From Candidatus Omnitrophota bacterium (GTDB lineage Bacteria > Omnitrophota > Omnitrophia > Omnitrophales > Danuiimicrobiaceae), in the NCBI GenBank assembly GCA_016206955.1, contig JACQQO010000124.1, forward strand, positions 1 through 24,799: a DNA stretch of 24,799 nucleotides, read 5' to 3'. The notes under the pieces were generated by a model. That model saw nothing but the letters and a program-made list of their open reading frames with translations, searched no databases and was not told the DNA's origin. Shown one piece after another: positions 1 through 8,124 of this stretch. Position numbers and translations under genes: made by a program. How positions within the stretch are numbered: position 1 is the stretch's first letter; every line of letters starts with the position of its first letter.

Positions 1-740
1 TGAAATTCACTCATCTTACCGTTTAAACCGGCGCTACTGGCATTATAACTATAAGGGGCCATGCCATAATTCCTCATTTTTTTTATCTTCTCCGCAACCT
101 GAGCGTTAGATGTGGAGATCAATCCCCCTTCAATCGTAGTTAGGACCTTCGTGGTAGAAAGCGAAAATACTTCTGCATTTCCGAAATTACCAACTCGCAT
201 TCCCTTGTAAACAGAACCAAATGCATGGGCTGCATCATAAAGAATCGGAATGGGCGCTTCTCCCCGTTTGTGCGAAAACCGTTTCACCACCTCAGCAATT
301 TCGTCTACTCGGCACGGCAAGCCGAATATGTGAACTGGCATCACCGCACCGACATCTTCGTGCATGGATAAAAGATCCTCAAGTTTTGAGGGTGAAAGTG
401 TTAAATCTGACTCGATGTCAATAAAAACCGGGGTCCCGCCAGCGTAAATAACAGCTTGCGCGGTGGCCATGAAACTAAAGCTGGGGAGGACAACTTTTTG
501 GCCGGGTTTCAAACCAAGTGCTTGAAGCCCAAAAACGAGTCCCTGAGTTCCTGAAGAAACGGTGACCGCGTGAGTTCCCAAATATGCACTCGCCTCTTCC
601 TCAAATTGAGTCACATATTTCCCAAAATTGGAAAACCACCCACTTTCGTATACCTGCCGAAAGCGCTCGCAAATGGTGTCAAAAGGAGGAAGATCTGCTT
701 TCAAAAGCGGAATCTTCGCCGATGTAGTTTCATTTTTCAT
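1..740 (-). CDS. DegT/DnrJ/EryC1/StrS-family sugar aminotransferase (partial, C-terminus off the left edge)
   Basis: PLP-dependent aminotransferase of the family that aminates keto-sugar nucleotides for surface polysaccharides. The open frame starts at ATG 740 and runs off the window after 246 residues; the family is usually about 370-400 long, so roughly a third is missing. Seen: SSGTQGL (62-68) for cofactor phosphate binding, PSFSFMATAQA (86-96), YDAAHAFG (168-175) with the Asp that contacts the pyridine nitrogen, and STTKVLTTIEGG (195-206), whose Lys198 should form the Schiff base. The start is supported by AAAGGG seven bases upstream. It overlaps the upstream glycosyltransferase stop by 11 bases, so it is translationally coupled and the most distal gene of the polysaccharide operon seen here. 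The family is secure; the exact sugar substrate cannot be read from the sequence. Confidence 0.93.
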   Translation of the reverse strand, partial: MKNETTSAKIPLLKADLPPFDTICERFRQVYESGWFSNFGKYVTQFEEEASAYLGTHAVTVSSGTQGLVFGLQALGLKPGQKVVLPSFSFMATAQAVIYAGGTPVFIDIESDLTLSPSKLEDLLSMHEDVGAVMPVHIFGLPCRVDEIAEVVKRFSHKRGEAPIPILYDAAHAFGSVYKGMRVGNFGNAEVFSLSTTKVLTTIEGGLISTSNAQVAEKIKKMRNYGMAPYSYNASSAGLNGKMSEF

Positions 741-1965
741 GGGTTAACCCTTTCAAAAACGCAACCAATCTCTCGCGGTACTTGATCCAAGTAAACTCCT
801 TTGCCCGTTCAACCGCATTCCGATGCATATACTGCCAAAGTTCTTCATCTTGATAAAGCCTTAAGATTCGATCCTTGAGCGCTTCCACATCACGAATCGG
901 GACAACAAATCCATCGACTCCTTCGCGAACTATATCGTGCCCTGCTGTGTTTTCCGACACAATCACGGGAACTCCGTGGGCCATCGCTTCCAAAATCACT
1001 TGGCCCAGCGAATCATAAACGGAAGGAAGGACTAATACACGAGTTGAAGCCCAACAATCTCGAAGCGCCTGAGCGGAGAGAAAACCGACATGGTGGAAGA
1101 AATCGCGATAAGGAACGAGCGGTTTCGGATTTCCATCGATTTGTCCCGCCAAAATAAGTTTGAGATTGCACATGTGGAGCTGTTTGACCGCTTCAAGTAA
1201 ATACTTAATTCCCTTCCTCTGCCCGATCGTTCCCAAAAATAGGACTTGAAACGGATGCTTTTCGACTTCCTCTTTAATTGGATCACCACACAGGTCTACT
1301 CCCAGCGGCATCCAAACCAATTTTTCTTTAGGAATACCGTTTTGACGATGAGAATCCAGAGCGAATTGCGATAGAACCAAGATATAATCTGCCAATTCAA
1401 GCTCTTGGTTCACCCGCTCCAGGTATCCCCGATGAGGAGGCCAGAAAGGAATCAGAGGTGCGAAATCTGGGTGAAGGTCGATCTCTTCCTTTAGGAGCCG
1501 CTCGGCGAACGCCGGATGAACATCATGCTGGTCTAAAACAACTGAGCGACCAAGTGCTTTCGCTCGACGGAAAGAAGCCAGGCAACTGCCCGCATAACCG
1601 ATAAAACAATCCCAAGAAGACGAGTTAAGTCTACGCGCAACTCGTGAATCAAACCAGCAATTTCTCCAATAAAGCAATGGATTCTTTGTAAAACGGTTTT
1701 TGCCAAGCAACCCGGTTGCCAATCGTTCCAGAATTTCCGGCCATGGATCGGAAGCAATTAACTGTTCATTCAAACCTTCACAAAATCTCCTTCGCGCTTT
1801 GACAAATGGAAATGTGACTTTTTCATTTTGGAAATTGTAAATCGTTGTATAGAAACACCTTAGGATGTCCGCTTCCTCTAATGCCGAAGCCACTCGATAA
1901 GAATACTGTACGCCCGCGTGTGATAAAACAACAGAGGGGTTAGGTACTTGATCACGAAGAAGCAT
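730..1965 (-). CDS. GT4-family (GT-B fold) glycosyltransferase
   Basis: 411-residue retaining-type glycosyltransferase, probably cytoplasmic or membrane-peripheral, adding one sugar to a lipid-linked polysaccharide repeat. The C-terminal Glycos_transf_1 domain shows GTIGQRKG (245-252) at the start of the nucleotide-sugar half, and a donor-binding segment with SLGQVILEAMAHGVPVI (319-335). The EX7E motif of the family reads D318-x7-E326, so the first acid is Asp instead of Glu. The N-terminal acceptor half is divergent (VVLSHAGVQYSYRVA at 12-26). Its start overlaps the upstream GT stop by 14 bases and its end overlaps the aminotransferase start, both signs of one operon. Donor, acceptor and linkage are unknown. 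Confidence 0.93.
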   Translation of the reverse strand: MLLRDQVPNPSVVLSHAGVQYSYRVASALEEADILRCFYTTIYNFQNEKVTFPFVKARRRFCEGLNEQLIASDPWPEILERLATGLLGKNRFTKNPLLYWRNCWFDSRVARRLNSSSWDCFIGYAGSCLASFRRAKALGRSVVLDQHDVHPAFAERLLKEEIDLHPDFAPLIPFWPPHRGYLERVNQELELADYILVLSQFALDSHRQNGIPKEKLVWMPLGVDLCGDPIKEEVEKHPFQVLFLGTIGQRKGIKYLLEAVKQLHMCNLKLILAGQIDGNPKPLVPYRDFFHHVGFLSAQALRDCWASTRVLVLPSVYDSLGQVILEAMAHGVPVIVSENTAGHDIVREGVDGFVVPIRDVEALKDRILRLYQDEELWQYMHRNAVERAKEFTWIKYRERLVAFLKGLTHEK

Positions 1966-3043
1966 GTGGAATCACTCGTTGGTAGAGACGGATATAATCT
2001 TCTTTTAAATGGCCCCAATCAAACCGTTCAACAACTCTTTTGCTAGTCTGACCGGCAACTCGCTTATAAGATTCGTAATCGCTGGTAACTTCTTCGATTT
2101 TCGCGGCAAGATTGCCGTCATGTTCAAGATTGGTTAAGCAACGACTCTCTTCAATCATCCATGCAAAATGAGAAGAGTCGTGAGTAATCACAGGCAAACC
2201 CGCACACATCGCTTCGACGAGTGCCAAGCAAAAACCCTCAATCAAGGACGGCAGCACAAATACGTCAGCCATGTGGTAAACTTCTGGCATCGCATCAAAC
2301 GGAAAATAGAGAGATTTAAAACGCCCCACTAATTGTTTCTGGCCAAAAGAGATCAGATCCCGTTCTTCGGGATATCCTACAACAAGCAAAAAATAATTCT
2401 CACTAAGCCGGGCCACTTCTCGGATCAGATAATCAATTCTCTTATGCCGCCGATTTAAGGCAGCAACGGACAAAATAACGATTTTATCCTGAGGGATTCC
2501 ATATTGCCTGCGCAATTTACTTCGGTCGTAAGAAACGAGATAATCTTTGCTTTGAACGCCATAGGGAAGGAACGTGACTTTGCTGCGATCGATTCCTGAG
2601 GCAAGAGTTTTCTGATAAGCCGGATAAGTGATTTCCTGTATGTGGTCAGCTCGCCTACATGGTTCACCTACAAAACCCCAATTGGTGAATAGAAGCTTAT
2701 ACTTCAAACCGAATTTTTTCTTCGCGTGATATAAGAAGTTGCCGATGGTAGATTCACTATAATGAATGAGATCATAACCTTTAAGCGCCACATAAGGAAT
2801 AAAAGATAAAGCATAAGAGAGCTGATGAAAATAGTAATTGTCTCTGGTCTTTCCTTTAAAAATCTTGAGGAACCCATCGAATTTGAGTGACGGAAGGGAA
2901 ACGCTATTTTGCCTCCCATTGAGACGAGATCCAAATAAGGTTACCGGCAAATCCTCTTGCAAGAGAGAAAAAAGTTCGAAGGTGAACCGCTCTAGCCCGC
3001 GACAAGCATAACCCAGAAAACTATTAACCAATGCGATTTTCAT
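1952..3043 (-). CDS. GT4-family (GT-B fold) glycosyltransferase
   Basis: 363-residue glycosyltransferase of the Glycos_transf_1 type. It begins MKIALVNSFLGY, a beta-alpha start typical of the GT-B N-terminal Rossmann-like domain, followed by a Gly-Leu-Glu-Arg turn. The C-terminal domain shows AALNRRHKRIDYLI (194-207) and an intact EX7E motif, E269-x7-E277, in SLIEGFCLALVEAMCAGLPVI. Its sequence is unlike the neighbouring GT, so the two probably add different sugars. It lies 14 bases after the SGNH protein and overlaps the following GT by 14 bases. It should work on the cytoplasmic face of the inner membrane in assembly of the locus polysaccharide; the sugar specificity is not evident. Confidence 0.93.
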   Translation of the reverse strand: MKIALVNSFLGYACRGLERFTFELFSLLQEDLPVTLFGSRLNGRQNSVSLPSLKFDGFLKIFKGKTRDNYYFHQLSYALSFIPYVALKGYDLIHYSESTIGNFLYHAKKKFGLKYKLLFTNWGFVGEPCRRADHIQEITYPAYQKTLASGIDRSKVTFLPYGVQSKDYLVSYDRSKLRRQYGIPQDKIVILSVAALNRRHKRIDYLIREVARLSENYFLLVVGYPEERDLISFGQKQLVGRFKSLYFPFDAMPEVYHMADVFVLPSLIEGFCLALVEAMCAGLPVITHDSSHFAWMIEESRCLTNLEHDGNLAAKIEEVTSDYESYKRVAGQTSKRVVERFDWGHLKEDYIRLYQRVIPHASS

Positions 3044-3057
3044 GCTTCAAGCTTGCC

Positions 3058-4230
3058 CTATTTCATCAGGAATGCCGCCAATTCCGGTTGGATACAATCG
3101 GCCACAATCTCATGTCCCCGACGAGTGAAATGCTTACCCTGAATATAATATAATTGCTCACTTTCTTTGCGCAAGCACGGCAAAATATCAAGATACGGAA
3201 TATTCCATTGATCCAACTTTTTACGGAGGAACCTGTTCGGAAATTCCGGATCCAAATCTTTCACGCGAAGGCCATAGTATTTTGCTTTCGTTTCACGGTC
3301 TAGTTGAGACCATTGATATTTGTCCGGAATCAAAATAAATAGGGGACGAAATTTAAGAACATTCGATAGACGAACAAGCTCCTCGAGCTCGTGATCTAAG
3401 TGTAGCTCAGTTTCTTGAAGATATTCCTTGTTTTGATTCATCCACCAGAATATGGCCGTCATATACTGAAACTGACCCCGGCGCAACCGGAGCCTATTGT
3501 ACAAACCGAGTGCCTTTGCCTTCACAAACTGAACGAGATAAAGTTTTTTCAAGACGGGATTATGGTAGAAGACAAAGAGATTAAAACGCACAAGCCAAGT
3601 TGGTACTTGAATTTCTTTTGGTACTCCATCTTGAACTGCACCGTTCGATTGATCTGGATTACCACTATTAATCTCATCCAAATCGTTGCCCAAGAAGAAG
3701 TTCAACACATAGATCTTGGGGTTTCCGAGTTCCGCGTGCCGTCCTTGAATCAACTTGAGTTGAGGGCCGAGTGAACTTCCGGGAATACCTAAGTTGGCGA
3801 AACACATGGAAAACTTTCTGCCCAATAAACTCACGTAGGTCTCATCGTCTTTAACGCCAACCCCAAACGTCATTGAATCTCCAAGAAAAGGAATGGGCTC
3901 GCTTCCCGGCGACTCCGAACAAAACTCAGTGGCGCGGGCACCCGTTTGATCCACATGAGCAATCTCATCATATTCATAATGGACCATTCTAAGCTCACTG
4001 AACTGAACGAACCTAAAGATCGTTCCATTTTTCCTTTCCACTGGCCATCCGAAATCTGTTCCAAACTGTCTGGCGCCAACTCCTGTATTCATGATACGCA
4101 TCTGCGCCCGTAACCAGTCGGGAGGAAAGAGGCGAAGTACAAGTTCTATCAGGGTAAGCGCGATGATTAAGACTAAAATGAAGGACGTCATTCCCAAAAA
4201 TACATTTCGGAGCTTCTGTCCGACTGACAC
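3058..4230 (-). CDS. Membrane-anchored SGNH/GDSL-fold hydrolase-like protein
   Basis: 390 residues with one N-terminal membrane helix (about 10-33) and a probable periplasmic SGNH-fold domain. Seen: FLGDSMTFGVGV (115-126) with candidate nucleophile Ser119 (block I), NLGIPGSS (146-153) with the block II Gly, NFFLGNDLDE (177-186) with block III Asn182, and GKHFTRRGHE (365-374) with candidate His367 (block V). The Asp usually three residues before the block V His is Gln364. Such proteins in polysaccharide loci often remove or transfer O-acetyl groups; that role here is inference. The start is GTG 4230, sharing one base with the TAG stop of the ABC permease (TAGTG), so expression is coupled. An alternative is a non-catalytic SGNH-like acyl carrier partner. 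Confidence 0.82.
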   Translation of the reverse strand: MSVGQKLRNVFLGMTSFILVLIIALTLIELVLRLFPPDWLRAQMRIMNTGVGARQFGTDFGWPVERKNGTIFRFVQFSELRMVHYEYDEIAHVDQTGARATEFCSESPGSEPIPFLGDSMTFGVGVKDDETYVSLLGRKFSMCFANLGIPGSSLGPQLKLIQGRHAELGNPKIYVLNFFLGNDLDEINSGNPDQSNGAVQDGVPKEIQVPTWLVRFNLFVFYHNPVLKKLYLVQFVKAKALGLYNRLRLRRGQFQYMTAIFWWMNQNKEYLQETELHLDHELEELVRLSNVLKFRPLFILIPDKYQWSQLDRETKAKYYGLRVKDLDPEFPNRFLRKKLDQWNIPYLDILPCLRKESEQLYYIQGKHFTRRGHEIVADCIQPELAAFLMK

Positions 4231-5051
4231 TAAAAACCCCTTACCCCAAGCTCGCGAACGACTTTACGAAAAAAAGCAGCTCCTAGAAAGGGCACGACCA
4301 TCGCAAAGAACAAGACATAGGCCATCGAAATCAAAATTTGTACGCAAGACAAATGATGAAAAACCATGGCGCGAGCTATTTCCATCGCATGATAGACAGG
4401 GTTGATCGTGGTTAGAAAACGCAAAGCCTCTGGAATAGCAGCGGAGGTATAATAAAAACAGGAAAATAAGGACCATCCTGCATAAATATAGTCAAAAATA
4501 AAAAGATAGTTTTGATTCGAGATAGCAAAGGCCCCTTGCATCAGGCTAAATCCCAAAGTGCCAAGAAGCATCAGATAAAGCGTCATCAAAATGAGAAACA
4601 ATGAAACAGGAGATACTGGATAAATGAATTGAAACAGAGCAAGATAACAGGAAGTTGGAATCGAAAGTTCGATGGCAACTGCAAGAGCAGAACCCACCAA
4701 AAAATCTGCTTTCGAAACTGGAGCGGTCAAAAATATTTGAATCGTCTGCCAGTATTTCTCGCTTAAAAAACTGAGCCGGAATCGACTGTACGCATAAGCG
4801 AAACTCGAGTAAAAGATCCCTCCAAGCAAAAGAGTGGGAATATAGTTTTCCTTCGACCAGCTTCCAAACGTCTCGCTTGCCGTCAAAGAAAAAAAACTTT
4901 GATAGACAAGACCAAATACAATAAAAAGCCGGATGGGCTCGATTAACCGGCTCGCGATAAAGTTTTTGGGGAAACGGAAGGCAATTTTTAAATCCTTCTT
5001 CGCGATAGCCCAAATAATTCTGAGTCGATTTATCGATAAGAAATGGATCAT
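4230..5051 (-). CDS. ABC-2 type transporter permease
   Basis: 273-residue integral membrane protein with about six hydrophobic segments and the ABC-2 (Nod J/DrrB-like) layout: a polar N-terminal stretch, then ENYIPTLLLGGIFYSSFAY (about 67-85), and a cytoplasmic loop ending in LTAPVSKADFLVG, which resembles the (V)SPVS(R) segment conserved in these permeases. It begins 4 bases inside the ATPase gene (ATGA overlap), so the two form a dedicated ABC pair. In this locus the substrate is plausibly a lipid-linked glycan or whole polysaccharide crossing the inner membrane; a drug- or ion-type role cannot be excluded because the ATPase lacks a carbohydrate-binding tail. Confidence 0.9.
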   Translation of the reverse strand: MIHFLSINRLRIIWAIAKKDLKIAFRFPKNFIASRLIEPIRLFIVFGLVYQSFFSLTASETFGSWSKENYIPTLLLGGIFYSSFAYAYSRFRLSFLSEKYWQTIQIFLTAPVSKADFLVGSALAVAIELSIPTSCYLALFQFIYPVSPVSLFLILMTLYLMLLGTLGFSLMQGAFAISNQNYLFIFDYIYAGWSLFSCFYYTSAAIPEALRFLTTINPVYHAMEIARAMVFHHLSCVQILISMAYVLFFAMVVPFLGAAFFRKVVRELGVRGF

Positions 5052-5800
5052 GGTCCGGTCGTCAACGCGATAAAAACATCGGTAAGAGAAGGGTCTCGCT
5101 CACTTTTGAGCCGATCCTTAAGTTCGCGCGCTGTCCCTTCCGCTACTAGTCTGCCCCGATGCAAGATGGCAATGCGTTCCGACAAAGCTTCGGCTTCTTC
5201 CATATAGTGAGTAGTTAGGATGATGGTTTTGCCGAGTTCTTTAATCTTGTCTCTGATATAAAGAGCATATCGCGGATCCAAACCCAGCGTAGGTTCGTCA
5301 AGCAATAAAACAGGTGGATCATGCATGAGGGCACGCGCTAAACACAGCTTTAACCTCATTCCCAGTGAATATTCAGAAACATACCGATCCAGCCATTCCC
5401 CGATTTCAAGAAACCCAGTAAGTTCGCGAATTCGCTTTTGGGTGTCTGACATGCGATAGAGATGCCCAAGGTAATCCAAATTGTCTCGACCTGTCATGAG
5501 GTTATAAACCATAGAGTCTCCGAGCACCAGCCCAATCATTCTTTGAGCCCCAAACACATGATTCCCGTCGATGAGAACTTCTCCGGAACTCGGTTTGAGA
5601 AGGCCGCAAAGTATTTTAATCAACGTTGTCTTACCTGCTCCATTCGGGCCGAGAAGAGCGTAGATTTCGCCCGCTTTAACTTCAAGCGACACGTGCTCAA
5701 GAGCAACGATACGTTCCCGCTCTGGAAAAAAAAAGGTGCGAATCGATCTTTTAGGCCCATAATCGTAGTAAACTTTCGTCAAATTGCGAATAGAAATCAT
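5048..5800 (-). CDS. ABC transporter ATP-binding protein
   Basis: 250-residue nucleotide-binding subunit partnering the adjacent ABC-2 permease. Seen: Walker A GPNGAGKT (51-58), Walker B VLLLDEP (164-170), D-loop LGLD (172-175) and switch His197 in TTHYMEEAE. The signature is YSLGM (144-148) in place of LSGGQ, and the Q-loop region reads LVLGDSMVYN without the usual Gln, resembling NatA/drug-exporter types more than KpsT/Wzt. There is no C-terminal carbohydrate-recognition domain of the Wzt kind. It follows the ligase gene by 22 bases with no clear Shine-Dalgarno sequence. Likely role: powering transfer of a glycan intermediate across the inner membrane; substrate is inferred from context only. 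Confidence 0.93.
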   Translation of the reverse strand: MISIRNLTKVYYDYGPKRSIRTFFFPERERIVALEHVSLEVKAGEIYALLGPNGAGKTTLIKILCGLLKPSSGEVLIDGNHVFGAQRMIGLVLGDSMVYNLMTGRDNLDYLGHLYRMSDTQKRIRELTGFLEIGEWLDRYVSEYSLGMRLKLCLARALMHDPPVLLLDEPTLGLDPRYALYIRDKIKELGKTIILTTHYMEEAEALSERIAILHRGRLVAEGTARELKDRLKSERDPSLTDVFIALTTGP

Positions 5801-5822
5801 ATCCAGACCACAGTGAAGTATC

Positions 5823-8063
5823 TCACAGCAAACCCCTCAGCACTTCTGCCGTTGCTTGATCGCCCCGTTGTTCAAAATAGAAAACGATCCTATCACCAGC
5901 CTGTTTTTGATGGCGATTCTTGGGCACAAGACGCACAAAATCTTCTGGCTGAAGTTCCAACTTTGAAACGACTAAAGCATCTAGAGTCGGCTCGACGTAA
6001 GACGGGTTAATGGCGATTGCGGTTTGAAACGATTCAAGTGCTGAAGTTTTTTTTGCCAATCGCACTTGATTTTTGCCCAGCGAAAAATGGTAAGCCGGCT
6101 TCTGGGAATCTAAATGTGTTGCCCGATGAAAGGAATTCTCTGCTTCTTGATTCCGGTTCCACGATTCGTAAAGCTTTCCCAACAAATGGTGATATTGAGC
6201 ATTCAAAGGAGAGAGTGCAATTGCTTGCTTCAATGATTGTTCGGCTTTCTCAAACCAAGCCCTTTGCACTTCAACCCGATCCTGTGCCAAGAGACCCATG
6301 TAAAGATAGACCTCACCTAAACCGGCATGGAACCGATCCTGATGCCGTCCCTTTTGAATTCCTTTTAGAAAGGAATCATAACTCAAACGGACTGACACTG
6401 GCGAAACAATTCCTTCGTGAACCATCCGATTGAGTTCTTCCCTGCCCTTTCGGTATTGAAATTCTGTATGCCATTGTGTCCAGAGAATCGGCACTAAGAA
6501 AAACAAGGCGCCAAACGCAAGTGGAACTTTTAAGATCAAATGTCTAACGAGAGACCAACCTACTCTTTGTTTCCCTTGCGGCGCATTTTCTGGAAGTTCT
6601 TGAGCGTAGCTTAAACGAGTCAAAACCCCTCCAAAAGCAGCCAAAAGCGCAGCATTGGCCGGCAAATGCATCGAAAAGTCAACCAGACTATGCGTCAACA
6701 TTCCTAAGACACCGCTTAGAAATCCAAGAGAAAGCCATTGGAGGGTCTTGCTCTTGAGGGAGGACGAGAACCAACGCAGGAACCGAACGGCAAGCATCAA
6801 TCCAAAAGCAACCAGAAGGCCTACCCCAATCAACCCTAATTCAGCGAGCCCTTGCAACAGTTCATTTTCTGCATAGTAAAAGGTGTGTTGCAAGAGACTT
6901 CCTTCCTCAGGAAGGCTTCGATAAAATGGAAAAATTTCGTGAAACCCGCCGGCTCCCACGCCGAAAAGAGGATAATCCAAAAATATCCGGAAGGTGTCTT
7001 TCCAATTGGTGAGACGCGAAAAAAGCGCAAAGTCTTTTGTTCCGAGTTCCGATAGAAATCCTAGCTCCTGGGATAATTTGAAGTTAGCAATCAGATCTCT
7101 TCGGATAAAATCATATAAAGCATTCCATTTCGCGGCCAGCAGCTGAGTTTGTGCAATTCCAAGATAAAGAATAAGAATCACTAAAACACATAGTCCTAAG
7201 CCTAGTTTCCAATGACGTGAACGAACAAAAGCAAGCAACCCAAAGCTCATGATGGCGGCAACGAATCCCAGCAATGCGCCGCGAGAAGTCGCGTGAAAAA
7301 AAGCGCCTAGCTGAATCGCAAAAGAGCCTAACAGAACGATCCACAACGTTCCCTCCCGAGAACCAAACCATAACAGTTTTTCTCGTAAAGACCGATTCAC
7401 GAAAAGCTGATATCGATCTAGCCGTAGAATAAGAAAAGCAAGCGTGATCGACAAGGTCATCAGCAAATAGTTTGCAAAATGATTTTTATTGACGTAGGGT
7501 GTCCGAGGATCAGAAAGGTCAAAAGTCCATAACCCATAGACTTTGCCGGGACTGATTTGATCAAACAAAAGTCCCAAAATGGCGATGGCAAGTCCCAAAA
7601 AAATGATCACCCAGCAGAATCGTCTGAGATGTGCTTTGTCGAGAAGCAAATAATAAGCGATGAAAAATACCGCAACATACGAAAAATATTTTCCCATCTC
7701 AACCCACATGCTGTAGGTAGATAAGGACATCGAAACAGAACGAGCCGCTTCAACGGGTGCAAAAGAGCGCAACAAGATCAAACGATTTGGAGAAAGAACT
7801 TGAATCCATTCGGGGGGTAACGGAAAAACCTGCACTCCTAAGTAAACTGCCCAGAGGAACGGCAGAAAAAGAATAAAGGAAAATCGCGGATGGCCGTGAG
7901 GATTCTGAATGATCGCACTGTAAATTAGGAGCGAAGCACCTACGACAAGAGTGAATCCCTCCAATAAAGTATAGCCACCAACAAAACCGCCACCGAATAG
8001 AAGGAGAGGGACCGCTAAAGTTAGATAAAAACCCCATTCAATTGCTTTAAGCCAGACGAGCAT
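5823..8063 (-). CDS. O-antigen ligase/polymerase-like (Wzy_C) membrane protein with C-terminal TPRs
   Basis: 746-residue polytopic inner-membrane protein. About eleven or twelve hydrophobic helices fill residues 10-530. The large periplasmic loop of the Wzy_C/WaaL family is visible: FSRLTNWKDTFRIFLDYPLFG followed by GVGAGGFHEIFPFYR and a downstream ENELLQGLAELG segment. Residues about 575-700 form tetratricopeptide repeats (for example AEQSLKQAIALSPLNAQYHH). The family either polymerises undecaprenol-linked repeat units or ligates glycan to an acceptor; the sequence does not separate the two. The ATG is preceded by AGGACC about eight bases upstream. It lies between the Wzc-type kinase and the ABC pair, fitting a periplasmic assembly step. 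Wzy_C-TPR fusions are common in exopolysaccharide loci. Confidence 0.9.
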   Translation of the reverse strand: MLVWLKAIEWGFYLTLAVPLLLFGGGFVGGYTLLEGFTLVVGASLLIYSAIIQNPHGHPRFSFILFLPFLWAVYLGVQVFPLPPEWIQVLSPNRLILLRSFAPVEAARSVSMSLSTYSMWVEMGKYFSYVAVFFIAYYLLLDKAHLRRFCWVIIFLGLAIAILGLLFDQISPGKVYGLWTFDLSDPRTPYVNKNHFANYLLMTLSITLAFLILRLDRYQLFVNRSLREKLLWFGSREGTLWIVLLGSFAIQLGAFFHATSRGALLGFVAAIMSFGLLAFVRSRHWKLGLGLCVLVILILYLGIAQTQLLAAKWNALYDFIRRDLIANFKLSQELGFLSELGTKDFALFSRLTNWKDTFRIFLDYPLFGVGAGGFHEIFPFYRSLPEEGSLLQHTFYYAENELLQGLAELGLIGVGLLVAFGLMLAVRFLRWFSSSLKSKTLQWLSLGFLSGVLGMLTHSLVDFSMHLPANAALLAAFGGVLTRLSYAQELPENAPQGKQRVGWSLVRHLILKVPLAFGALFFLVPILWTQWHTEFQYRKGREELNRMVHEGIVSPVSVRLSYDSFLKGIQKGRHQDRFHAGLGEVYLYMGLLAQDRVEVQRAWFEKAEQSLKQAIALSPLNAQYHHLLGKLYESWNRNQEAENSFHRATHLDSQKPAYHFSLGKNQVRLAKKTSALESFQTAIAINPSYVEPTLDALVVSKLELQPEDFVRLVPKNRHQKQAGDRIVFYFEQRGDQATAEVLRGLL

Positions 8064-8091
8064 TTAAGTGGTCCTATTGGAAGGAAATTGA

Positions 8092-8114
8092 AGGCTTACC
8101 GATCGGATAAGCCT
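8092..8114. promoter_or_regulatory. Intercistronic hairpin between the Wzc-like kinase and the ligase gene
   Basis: Perfect 7-bp inverted repeat AGGCTTA / TAAGCCT enclosing CCGATCGG, which is itself self-complementary, in the 61-base gap of the operon. It is not followed by a T-run in the direction of transcription, so it does not look like a full terminator. It may protect or process the mRNA or attenuate read-through. Confidence 0.5.
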
Positions 8115-8124
8115 CATTACCCTT

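Noticed and set aside
741..750. Perfect palindrome GGGTTAACCC just before the aminotransferase ATG
   Set aside because: It lies inside the coding end of the GT gene and is too short to claim as an operator.
3415..3774. 119-codon plus-strand frame
   Set aside because: Lies wholly within the SGNH gene on the opposite strand; no ribosome site and no recognisable protein features.
5462..6010. 182-codon plus-strand frame
   Set aside because: Antisense to the ABC ATPase and ligase genes, spanning their junction; composition is not protein-like.
6017..6433. 138-codon plus-strand frame
   Set aside because: Antisense to the TPR part of the ligase gene, whose coding pattern is convincing.
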